Positions 1 to 5,035 of a stretch of DNA of 5,109 bases are shown here, piece by piece. Source of the DNA: Eubacteriales bacterium (GTDB taxonomy: Bacteria > Bacillota > Clostridia > Christensenellales > SZUA-584). The notes below the pieces were generated by a model. It was given only the letters and a program-made list of their open reading frames with translations, searched no databases and had not been told where the DNA came from. Each line of letters begins with the position of its first letter. The first letter of the stretch is position 1. The DNA lies in assembly GCA_028711205.1 (NCBI GenBank), contig JAQTSP010000174.1, positions 1-5,109 on the forward strand, in the 5' to 3' direction. A program made the translations under genes and the position numbers.

Positions 1-1
1 G

Positions 2-757
2 CCCTCTAACGGCGATGACAGGAAAGGCTTTGTCGTGATGGGAGAAGGACAGCCTGTGCTTCTTAACGCGCATACGAAAAGGTATTATCCGAAGCTGGTG
101 GAAAACTACGGTTTTACCAAAAACGACGACCACTTTGCCTATCTTTTTGATCCGAGAGAGTTTGACATCGCGCGCCACGAAAGAGTTGTCGCATTCGCCA
201 TGAAAAAGGGCGGATTCAGGGTCGACAAGCTCAACGCAAAAGACATCGAGGGCGAGGCAAGGGATATCAAAACGATACTCGACAACAGCATACCCGATGA
301 GTGGGATTATCTGGTGGCGCCGTCTCTTGACGCCGTGATCAAGGAATTCAAAGAGCTGGTACAGTTTTATGACGGCAACTATTGCTATATCGCGCGAAAA
401 GGCGATATTCCGATCGGTTTCATGGTCGTGCTGCCCGACTACAACCAGGTGTTAAAGCATATGAACGGCAAATTACTGCCCGTCGGCTGGGCGAAATATC
501 TTTACTATAAGCGCAAGATCACAGGCGCGCGGGCGCTGATACAGATGGTCGACAGAAATTATCATAAGCTTGGCGTCAACCATGCGATGTACTACGCGGC
601 GTATAAAGACTGGAAAAAAACAAAAATTGATTATTTCGAGGCGTCGTGTATCGATGAGGAAAATACGCCGTCGCGCACAAGCGTGGAAAGAGCGGGCGGA
701 AAGCATTACCGCACCTACAGGACGTACCGGTATGACCTGAAAAACAGAAACAGCTAG
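2..757 (+). CDS. GNAT-type N-acyltransferase, 5'-truncated by the window edge
   Basis: The frame is open from the first complete codon at position 2 to the TAG at 755-757. The GTG at 35 and ATG at 38 lie inside conserved-looking protein and have no convincing ribosome site, so the true start is upstream of the window; 251 C-terminal residues are visible. The protein resembles the YghO-like branch of the acyl-CoA N-acyltransferase (GNAT) superfamily, whose members are usually about 370-390 residues. Supporting features are the early YYPKLVENYGF stretch (family pattern 'YYpeLlE.yGF'), a central segment with IARKGDIPIGFMVVLPDY as the GNAT core strand pair, and a C-terminal ERAGGKHYRTYRTYRYDL tail matching the closing strand of the fold. 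The substrate is unknown. No signal peptide or membrane segment is seen in the visible part. It ends convergently with rsmG, sharing a CTAG. Family assignment is from pattern recognition, not a search. Confidence 0.8.
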   Translation, partial: PSNGDDRKGFVVMGEGQPVLLNAHTKRYYPKLVENYGFTKNDDHFAYLFDPREFDIARHERVVAFAMKKGGFRVDKLNAKDIEGEARDIKTILDNSIPDEWDYLVAPSLDAVIKEFKELVQFYDGNYCYIARKGDIPIGFMVVLPDYNQVLKHMNGKLLPVGWAKYLYYKRKITGARALIQMVDRNYHKLGVNHAMYYAAYKDWKKTKIDYFEASCIDEENTPSRTSVERAGGKHYRTYRTYRYDLKNRNS

Positions 758-768
758 AGCGGCTGGTT
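740..768 (-). terminator. Possible weak terminator after rsmG
   Basis: Read on the - strand, CAGC (765-762) pairs with GCTG (754-751) around a 7-base loop. Two more A-T pairs lie beyond a mismatch, and the stem is followed by TTTCTGTTTTT (750-740). The U-rich tail is good but the 4-bp core stem is weak. It spans the overlapping stop codons, so if it works it ends the rsmG operon within the last codons of the acyltransferase. Confidence 0.35.
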
Positions 769-1455
769 CTTGATCTTTGAAAACCTGCGCGGATACGTGT
801 CCTGCGTGGGTTTTTGTTTTTCGATCAGCAATACCGCGCCGCAGCCGACGCTGCGGCAGTTATGAAGAGTGCAGTCAAGCGCGCTCATCGCGTTTTTCGC
901 GTCCTCCAGTTCCTGGTCATAACTTTCGCCTTTCCACGCGGCCAGCGTACCGCCGGTTTTCAGGAAAGGCACACAGAGCTCGAGCAGCATACGAAGCGGC
1001 GCGACGGCACGCGACAGGGCGATGTCAAAACTGTCTCTGAGCGCTGTCCTTGCTGCTTCCTCCGCACGCGCGCGCAAAACGGCCACATCGATGCCCAGCC
1101 CGGCGGCCGCGCGATCCAGAAACTCCGTTTTTTTGCCGGACGCGTCGAGCAGCGTCAGGCTGATATCCGGACGAAACAGCTTTAGCGGAATGCCGGGGAA
1201 CCCCGCGCCGGTGCCGATATCGATTACGCGGCAGCCCTTGGGCAGATCCATCATACCAAAAAGATATAACGCGCCGCCAAAATGCATGCGTGCCGCGTCC
1301 GCCTCGCCGGTGATACGCGTCAGGTTGGTGTGTGTGTTCGTTTCGGCGACAAGCCGGAAATACGCTTCGCAAAGACCCATCTGCTCCGGCGTATATTGTA
1401 TACCCATGGTGTCAAGTTCATTTTTGAGCGTCTCATAGAATATACGCATCTTCAT
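754..1455 (-). CDS. rsmG: 16S rRNA (guanine527-N7)-methyltransferase RsmG (GidB)
   Basis: This cytoplasmic enzyme uses S-adenosylmethionine to methylate N7 of G527 in the 530 loop of 16S rRNA; in many bacteria its loss gives low-level streptomycin resistance. The 233-residue product has normal length. The SAM-binding loop VIDIGTGAGFPGIP is at 77-90, followed by LTLLDASGKK at 100-109, the RAEEA segment near 130, the FDIALSRAVA motif at 143-152 and LKTGGTLAAWKG at 165-176. The tail TYPRRFSKIKNQPL is typical of the family. One deviation: the usual 'HxxDS' after the NLT motif reads HFGGA (58-62), without the Asp. The gene overlaps ispE by 23 bp and is the last gene of the - strand operon. The start is ambiguous: the ATG at 1455 has GAGGTG 7 bases upstream, while the ATG at 1449 (two codons in) has GGAG 6 bases upstream. 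Identity is secure from motifs. Confidence 0.97.
   Translation of the reverse strand: MKMRIFYETLKNELDTMGIQYTPEQMGLCEAYFRLVAETNTHTNLTRITGEADAARMHFGGALYLFGMMDLPKGCRVIDIGTGAGFPGIPLKLFRPDISLTLLDASGKKTEFLDRAAAGLGIDVAVLRARAEEAARTALRDSFDIALSRAVAPLRMLLELCVPFLKTGGTLAAWKGESYDQELEDAKNAMSALDCTLHNCRSVGCGAVLLIEKQKPTQDTYPRRFSKIKNQPL
781..821 (+). terminator. Intrinsic terminator of the acyltransferase gene, inside rsmG
   Basis: On the + strand, bases 782-790 (AACCTGCGC) pair with 804-812 (GCGTGGGTT) using two G-U wobbles. The stem continues as GGA (791-793) with TCC (800-802), closed by loop TACGTG with one bulged T at 803. The stem runs into TTTTTGTTTTT (811-821), a good U-tract. It begins 24 bases after the acyltransferase stop codon. 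The same bases encode the KQKPTQDTYPRR part of the RsmG C-terminus on the other strand, the U-tract being the complement of the Lys/Gln/Lys codons. Confidence 0.75.
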
Positions 1456-2305
1456 CTCCGATCACCTCGATGCCGGTGTCTTTGGGAGCAAACGCGCCGC
1501 ACAGCGCGAATCTGCCTCTGATATTTTCCGCGGCGTCCCGCGCCTCTTTCTCCGTTTCAAACGCGGCAAACATGGCGCTTCCCGAGCCGGTCATCAGCGC
1601 TTTTTTGGCGCCCGCGCCCTTCAGCGCGGCGGCGGCCTTCATCATATCCGGCGCGATGCTAAGCGCCGCCATACCGAGCGCGTTTGCGGCGTATCGCGAG
1701 AAAAGCGCCGTGTCGCCTTTGAGCACGGCGTATTCAACGGTATCGATGCTGATGTGGCCGGATGCCTGGTATTTGCTGAACGCCTCGGCGGTGGATACGC
1801 CCTGGTGCGGTTTGACCACGACATAATACATATTTTTTTTGGGATTCAAACGCTTGAGCTTTTCGCCGATGCCACTGACGCGCGCCGTGCCGCCAAAGAG
1901 CGCAAAAGGCACGTCTGCGCCAACGCTTTTTCCAAGCGTGAGCAGCGTCTTTTTATCGAGCCCTGTGCCGTACAGCCGGTCAAGGCCCAAAAGCACGGCG
2001 GCCGCGTCCGCGCTGGCGCCGCCAAGCCCTGCCATACGCGGTATGTTTTTTTGTATGGCGATATCCGCGCCGGATTTTTTCGTATACCCAACAAAGGCAT
2101 CAGCCGCGGCATAGGCCGTATTGTCCTTTTCGTCGATGCCGTCTATGTCCATCTGCACGCGTATGCCGTTTCTCTTTGTGATCGTGACGGTATCATAAAA
2201 CGATATGCTCTGCATGATCGTATCAAGCTCGTGATATCCGTCCGGCCGTATGCCGGTGATGGCAAGCGACAGATTGAGTTTTGCGTACGCTTTCAGTGTA
2301 ATCAT
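1433..2305 (-). CDS. ispE: 4-diphosphocytidyl-2-C-methyl-D-erythritol kinase IspE
   Basis: IspE phosphorylates the 2-hydroxyl of CDP-methylerythritol with ATP, a step of the cytoplasmic MEP route to isoprenoid precursors. It is a GHMP-superfamily kinase. The 290-residue product is full length. The N-terminal AKLNLSL (8-14) carries the substrate-binding Lys9. DGYHELDTIMQSI (22-34) is a family signature. The glycine-rich ATP loop is PRMAGLGGASADAAA (89-103), with Ala where many IspE have a third Gly or Ser. The catalytic Asp131 lies in VGADVPFALFGG (128-139), and the C-terminal GHMP motif MTGSGSAMFAAF is at 238-249. The start ATG overlaps the stop of the QueG-like gene as ATGA (2305-2302), and a GGGGAA (2320-2315) lies upstream. 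The end overlaps rsmG by 23 bp. So the gene is a middle member of a coupled operon. An 8-A run sits at codons 156-158. Confidence 0.97.
   Translation of the reverse strand: MITLKAYAKLNLSLAITGIRPDGYHELDTIMQSISFYDTVTITKRNGIRVQMDIDGIDEKDNTAYAAADAFVGYTKKSGADIAIQKNIPRMAGLGGASADAAAVLLGLDRLYGTGLDKKTLLTLGKSVGADVPFALFGGTARVSGIGEKLKRLNPKKNMYYVVVKPHQGVSTAEAFSKYQASGHISIDTVEYAVLKGDTALFSRYAANALGMAALSIAPDMMKAAAALKGAGAKKALMTGSGSAMFAAFETEKEARDAAENIRGRFALCGAFAPKDTGIEVIGDEDAYIL
1456..1468 (-). promoter_or_regulatory. Double Shine-Dalgarno of rsmG, inside ispE
   Basis: Read on -, GAGGTGAT (1468-1461) and then GGAG (1459-1456) precede the ATGAAGATG start. The first fits the ATG at 1455, the second the ATG at 1449. 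Both lie within the last codons of ispE, which fits translational coupling. Which ATG is used changes the protein by only two residues. Confidence 0.6.
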
Positions 2306-3186
2306 CGATCGTCATTCCCCGTTAGTTTTTCGTATGCCCAAAGCGCGTGAGTGCGCACGGTCTCGTTTGTATCTGTGCAAAGCGCTTTGACTGCCTCGGC
2401 CAGATGATACGCCCTGGTGTTTGCCGCGTATAGTACCGACTGAGACAATATCCGCATTGGCCGCGCATAGTTTTTTCCTGCCAGTATTTTCAGTTCGTCC
2501 ATATGCATGCCGTTCAGCAGCCCGTCGAGGCGAAACGTATGGGGAGCGCTCTTTTCGCGGCTGTTATTAGGGCACACACTCTGGCATTTCTCGCAGCCCA
2601 AAAGCTGGTACACATCGCCGCGGAGAGCTTCGGGTATCAGCGTGTTGCTGTGATAGCGAAGGCAGTTTTGTATATTTCCCACAGCACCTGACGGGCACGC
2701 CTTCGCGCATGCGCCGCAGTGCAGGCATGCGCGAAGCTCCTTGTGCGCATCGTCTGCGGGCGATACGGCATCCGTTAATACCATCTGTATGCACACATAT
2801 GAGCCGAAACGCTCGTGGTAATAAAAGCCGTTGTCGCCAAGAAAGCCGCCCGTCAGGAGAGCGGCCGCTTTTGCCGAAATATCCGTGGTGTGCACAGCCT
2901 GCGCGCCGCGGGTTTGCAGGTATTCGGCAAGCTTTTTGCTTGCGTGATAGGCGGCATTTGACGCGACATAATATGCCGACAACGCCATTTCGCTCTCCGG
3001 CGCGTTTGCTGCCGGTAGATAGTCTGCAAAAAGCACGATGAGGCATGTAGCGCCGCGCAGTATGGAACAAACCGGGACGAATGAGCCTGTTCTCGTTTTT
3101 ATACTGCCATCCGCGCGCGCAAACCGGACATCGCCGAAACCGAGCTCAAGCGCGTGTGCCGTGATTTCATGTCTTGATATTTCCAT
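2302..3186 (-). CDS. QueG-like (COG1600) double [4Fe-4S] cluster protein
   Basis: The 294-residue protein has the layout of epoxyqueuosine reductase QueG, the cobalamin and Fe-S enzyme that makes the last step to queuosine in tRNA. An N-terminal domain (1-150) contains LTGGFLGDNGFYYHERFGS (111-129), matching the QueG 'GLGWIGKNT...GS' region. A bacterial-ferredoxin domain follows with CLHCGACAKACP (154-165), Cys175 and CEKCQSVCP (198-206), giving eight Cys for two clusters. A HEAT-like tail has NETVRTHALWAYEKL (274-288). It is shorter than true QueG (about 380 residues). The catalytic Asp followed by 'xxPVLER' is not clearly present: Asp102 is near but four residues out of register. So I call it QueG-like, not queG; the reaction is uncertain. 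A GTG start at 3231 is possible (309 residues), but those 15 codons coincide with the promoter, so I prefer the ATG at 3186. First gene of the operon with ispE and rsmG. Confidence 0.82.
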   Translation of the reverse strand: MEISRHEITAHALELGFGDVRFARADGSIKTRTGSFVPVCSILRGATCLIVLFADYLPAANAPESEMALSAYYVASNAAYHASKKLAEYLQTRGAQAVHTTDISAKAAALLTGGFLGDNGFYYHERFGSYVCIQMVLTDAVSPADDAHKELRACLHCGACAKACPSGAVGNIQNCLRYHSNTLIPEALRGDVYQLLGCEKCQSVCPNNSREKSAPHTFRLDGLLNGMHMDELKILAGKNYARPMRILSQSVLYAANTRAYHLAEAVKALCTDTNETVRTHALWAYEKLTGNDDR

Positions 3187-3192
3187 GAGCCA

Positions 3193-3221
3193 ATTATGGC
3201 ATAAAAAGGCGAAAATAACAA
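3193..3221 (-). promoter_or_regulatory. Promoter of the QueG-like/ispE/rsmG operon, probably leaderless
   Basis: Read on -, TTGTTA (3221-3216), a 17-base spacer and CATAAT (3198-3193), with TG one base upstream of the -10 box (extended -10). The expected start point, about 7 bases downstream, falls on the A of the ATG at 3186. No Shine-Dalgarno lies before that ATG, which fits leaderless initiation. Confidence 0.72.
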
Positions 3222-3222
3222 C

Positions 3223-3244
3223 GCGCAGCACAAAACTGTTGCGC
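3223..3244. promoter_or_regulatory. Near-perfect dyad between divergent promoters (candidate operator)
   Basis: GCGCAGCA (3223-3230) and TGTTGCGC (3237-3244) are inverted repeats with one mismatch around CAAAAC. The dyad covers the -35 box of the + promoter (3239-3244) and abuts the -35 box of the - promoter (3216-3221). A protein bound here could affect both. The regulator is unknown. Confidence 0.5.
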
Positions 3245-3267
3245 TGAAAAGTTTGCTGATATATAAT
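3239..3267 (+). promoter_or_regulatory. Promoter of the lipoprotein gene
   Basis: TTGCGC (3239-3244), a 17-base spacer and a perfect TATAAT (3262-3267). The start point would be near 3274, giving a leader of about 42 bases before the ATG at 3316. The -35 box is a weak match and lies within the dyad, which suggests dependence on a regulator. Confidence 0.65.
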
Positions 3268-3279
3268 TGGGCGTAAGTG

Positions 3280-3296
3280 TTGTTAAATGATAACAA
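3280..3296. repeat. Palindrome TTGTTA-N5-TAACAA in the lipoprotein leader
   Basis: TTGTTA (3280-3285) and TAACAA (3291-3296) form a perfect 6-bp inverted repeat with a 5-base centre. It lies just after the predicted transcription start and ends at the ribosome binding site (AGAAGGA, 3296-3302). The same hexamer occurs at 3216-3221 as the -35 box of the divergent promoter. It could be an operator or a small hairpin near the ribosome site. Confidence 0.5.
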
Positions 3297-3315
3297 GAAG
3301 GATATGTAAACAGAG

Positions 3316-3729
3316 ATGAAAAAAGTTATACTATTGATATTAGCGGCATGTATCGTCATATTGTTTTGTGCCTGTGATCAGCCCGACCCGATCATAACAG
3401 GCGTTGGCGAGTTCCAGTCTTCGCATGAGTTCGTGTCCAGCATCGGCAGCGAAGAGGATGGCAGCCTGAAAACCGCGGCGGACGGCAATACGTTTTTATT
3501 GATCTATCTGACACCTGTCGATGGCACCGAGGTCGATCTGGATGCGGCGGACGTCTATTTTCGCAGCGGAGCCAGGGCGGTTGTCGACACAGACACGTAT
3601 GATCTGCTCTATCTGGCTTATGATGAAGTCAACGACGCTTATGTGCGTTGCGTTCTTATTTTTGAGGTCGCGGACAACGGATATTCGGACGGAAGCGCTC
3701 AGCCGACCGTTAGTCTGGATCTTCCCTAA
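3316..3729 (+). CDS. Predicted lipoprotein of unknown function
   Basis: I do not recognise a named family. The 137-residue product starts with MKKVILLILAACIVILFCAC: two Lys, a hydrophobic stretch and a lipobox-like FCAC with the candidate lipidated Cys at 20, so it is probably anchored to the outer face of the membrane. The mature part is acidic. Residues 57-137 alternate short hydrophobic strands (NTFLLIYLTPV, DLLYLAY, RCVLIFEV, TVSLDLP), compatible with a small all-beta, Ig-like domain such as DUF4352; this is only a resemblance. The ATG at 3316 is the only sensible start. The ribosome site AGAAGGA (3296-3302) is 13 bases upstream, longer than usual, with a weak GAG directly before the ATG. 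The gene is monocistronic: it has its own promoter and its own terminator, which lies inside the convergent neighbour, and its TAA overlaps that gene's TAG. Confidence 0.8.
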   Translation: MKKVILLILAACIVILFCACDQPDPIITGVGEFQSSHEFVSSIGSEEDGSLKTAADGNTFLLIYLTPVDGTEVDLDAADVYFRSGARAVVDTDTYDLLYLAYDEVNDAYVRCVLIFEVADNGYSDGSAQPTVSLDLP

Positions 3730-4436
3730 TCCCACAGCGAATACTGCGCTGTGTTTTTCAGTGCGGTCAGCATCATATCGCGTGCACCAGGGTTGCTTGC
3801 GCAAATATGGCCAAGCAGCTCTTTTATTTGCTGTCTTTTTGTATTTCCTGAAACGGGGCAGGGGTTTGATACATATGGGATCCGATGTTTTTTTGCAGCG
3901 GTTTTGATATCATTTTCAGCAAGGTAAATAAACGGACGTATCAGCGTGATGCCTTTGCGGTCAAGATAAGTCACAGGCCGGAATGTTCTCAGCCGTCCCT
4001 CATATAGCAGGCTCAAAAAAAGCGTCTCGAGGCAATCGTCGCGGTGGTGCGCGAAGGCGCATTTATTGATGCCCTGCCGCTTCATCTCGGCGAAAAGCAC
4101 CCCTTTCCTGAGCCTGGAGCAGAGAGAACAGGGGCTGCGACCGCCGCCTGCGTTAAAAACGCCGGTTGATATTTTGGTTTGGATAAGCGTGTGTTCAACG
4201 CCAAGAGCGGCGCAATAATCTGCGATGCATGCCGTATCAAAGCCGTCAAAACCAAGATCGACACTGATCGCGCGGATGTCAAACGTTGCACACGAAAAGT
4301 GCCGGTACAGGTCGAGCGCATATAAAAGCGTCATCGAGTCTTTACCGCCCGAGAGGCCGACAGCGACGGTATCGCCGTCTTTTATCATGTTATAGTCTTC
4401 GTCCGCACGTCTTAAATACCCGAGTACGCGTTTCAT
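3726..4436 (-). CDS. TtcA-family tRNA 2-thiocytidine biosynthesis protein
   Basis: TtcA-family proteins adenylate a tRNA base through a PP-loop ATPase domain and insert sulfur with help of a [4Fe-4S] cluster; TtcA itself makes 2-thiocytidine at position 32. Here the PP-loop SGGKDS is at 29-34, the cluster motif CSLC at 103-106 followed by SRLRKG, then AFAHHRDDCLETLFLSLLYE at 127-146 (family 'HHxDDxxET'), and NPCPVSGN at 191-198 supplies the third conserved Cys193. These are the three cysteine positions known from E. coli TtcA. At 236 residues it is shorter than E. coli TtcA (about 311) but has the complete core. AGAGG lies 5 bases before the ATG at 4436. The gene is a single unit with its own promoter. 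I see no terminator after it on the - strand, so its transcript may run antisense into the lipoprotein gene. The exact tRNA substrate is not shown by the sequence. Confidence 0.9.
   Translation of the reverse strand: MKRVLGYLRRADEDYNMIKDGDTVAVGLSGGKDSMTLLYALDLYRHFSCATFDIRAISVDLGFDGFDTACIADYCAALGVEHTLIQTKISTGVFNAGGGRSPCSLCSRLRKGVLFAEMKRQGINKCAFAHHRDDCLETLFLSLLYEGRLRTFRPVTYLDRKGITLIRPFIYLAENDIKTAAKKHRIPYVSNPCPVSGNTKRQQIKELLGHICASNPGARDMMLTALKNTAQYSLWD
3733..3758 (+). terminator. Intrinsic terminator of the lipoprotein gene, inside the TtcA-like gene
   Basis: CACAGCG (3733-3739) pairs perfectly with CGCTGTG (3747-3753) around the 7-base loop AATACTG. TTTTT (3754-3758) follows directly. It starts 4 bases after the lipoprotein stop codon. 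On the - strand the same bases are the last codons of the TtcA-like gene (within KNTAQYSLWD). There is no T-tract on the - strand side, so it works only for + transcription. Confidence 0.82.
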
Positions 4437-4458
4437 GGCAACCTCTTATTCATGTATA

Positions 4459-4480
4459 TTTTACAATTATATCAGTAAAA
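4459..4480. repeat. Inverted repeat TTTTAC-N10-GTAAAA around a -10 box
   Basis: TTTTAC (4459-4464) and GTAAAA (4475-4480) form a perfect 6-bp inverted repeat that brackets the TATAAT of the TtcA-like promoter. The spacing of half-site centres (16 bases) could suit a dimeric repressor. The region is AT-rich, so chance is a real possibility. Confidence 0.3.
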
Positions 4481-4495
4481 GCATTGCAAACACAA
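4466..4495 (-). promoter_or_regulatory. Promoter of the TtcA-like gene
   Basis: Read on -, TTGTGT (4495-4490), an 18-base spacer and a perfect TATAAT (4471-4466), with TG one base upstream (extended -10). The start point would be near 4459, giving a leader of about 23 bases with AGAGG at 4446-4442. Confidence 0.72.
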
Positions 4496-4513
4496 CGGGA
4501 TATATTATAGAAT
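4484..4513 (+). promoter_or_regulatory. Promoter of the COG2426 membrane protein gene
   Basis: TTGCAA (4484-4489), an 18-base spacer and TAGAAT (4508-4513). The start point would be near 4520. The -35 box touches the -35 box of the divergent TtcA-like promoter (4490-4495), so the two promoters overlap. Confidence 0.5.
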
Positions 4514-4545
4514 GAACACAAATGCTTTAAGGCGGTAAGGAACAC

Positions 4546-5004
4546 GTGGTGACGTTTTGGAATTATCTTGCAGTATTTGCTTTGTCGGCGGTGCCCGTTA
4601 TCGAGTTGAAAGGTTCTATCCCCATCGGCATGAGTATGGGCATACCCGAGCTTTCGTGTTTTATTGTTGCTATATTCGGGTCGATCGTGTTATCGCCGTT
4701 AATCATACTGCTGACGCGGCGCGTGCTTGAGAGCTTTATGAGAAGCAGCTTTAAACCGCTTAAAAGGTTCGGTACGTGGCAGCACAGCCGGCTTGCAAAA
4801 AAAGGCGGCAAGCTGGAGAAATACCGTTATTGGTTTTTGTTCATACTGGTCGCGATACCGCTTCCCACGACCGGTGTTTGGACAGGCTCCATGGTTGCGG
4901 GGCTTTTTGACATCAGAATAAGAACGGCACTGCCTATTATTTTTATAGGCAACTGCGTCGCCGGGCTTTTGGTCTGGGTAATTTGGGGCTTTGCAACCGT
5001 ATAG
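4546..5004 (+). CDS. COG2426 / small multidrug export family membrane protein
   Basis: The 152-residue hydrophobic protein matches the Sm_multidrug_ex family (PF06695, COG2426), an integral membrane family whose transport role has little direct proof. Two family signatures are visible: PVIELKGSIPIG (17-28, 'PvvELRGaIPlG') and AIPLPTTGVWTGS (103-115). Hydrophobic segments lie at about 4-18, 35-57, 96-120 and 128-149, with a basic loop at 58-95 (RRVLES, KPLKRF, RLAKKGGK), probably cytoplasmic. Starts are tandem GTG codons at 4546 and 4549; AAGG (4537-4540) is 5 bases before the first, so I choose 4546, though 4549 (8 bases) is equally good. Length is normal for the family. No terminator follows; a promoter and a SAM-I riboswitch begin at its last codons. 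The substrate is unknown. Confidence 0.88.
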   Translation: MVTFWNYLAVFALSAVPVIELKGSIPIGMSMGIPELSCFIVAIFGSIVLSPLIILLTRRVLESFMRSSFKPLKRFGTWQHSRLAKKGGKLEKYRYWFLFILVAIPLPTTGVWTGSMVAGLFDIRIRTALPIIFIGNCVAGLLVWVIWGFATV

Positions 5005-5018
5005 TGTTGTGCTATAAT
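4991..5018 (+). promoter_or_regulatory. Promoter of the SAM-riboswitch-controlled transcript
   Basis: TTGCAA (4991-4996), a 16-base spacer and a perfect TATAAT (5013-5018) with TG one base upstream (extended -10). The -35 box lies in the last codons of the COG2426 gene. The start point would be near 5025, about ten bases before the aptamer. Confidence 0.75.
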
Positions 5019-5035
5019 CTAACCGAATAAAAAAC

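Noticed and set aside
1022..1438. 138-codon + strand ORF opposite rsmG
   Set aside because: It is the complement of a clearly conserved gene, with Ser/Ala/Arg-rich composition typical of antisense frames and no recognisable domain.
2567..3070. 167-codon - strand ORF in another frame of the QueG-like gene
   Set aside because: Arg/Cys-rich shadow of the real frame, which carries the ferredoxin motifs.
3187..3231. GTG-initiated 15-codon extension of the QueG-like gene
   Set aside because: The extension coincides with a strong extended -10 promoter on the same strand, has no ribosome site and adds residues unlike the family N-terminus.
3304..3309. ATGTAA start-stop element upstream of the lipoprotein gene
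   Set aside because: The Shine-Dalgarno is only about 2 bases from this ATG, too close for efficient use; probably chance, and the ribosome site better serves the ATG at 3316.
4504..4509. Second TATAAT on the - strand in the TtcA-like/COG2426 gap
   Set aside because: No acceptable -35 box lies 16-18 bases upstream on that strand (the complement of TTAAGG is found), and a better extended -10 promoter lies closer to the gene.
4512..4538. Eight-codon ORF (MNTNALRR) in the COG2426 leader
   Set aside because: No ribosome site, starts upstream of the predicted transcription start and has no regulatory codon pattern typical of attenuation peptides.
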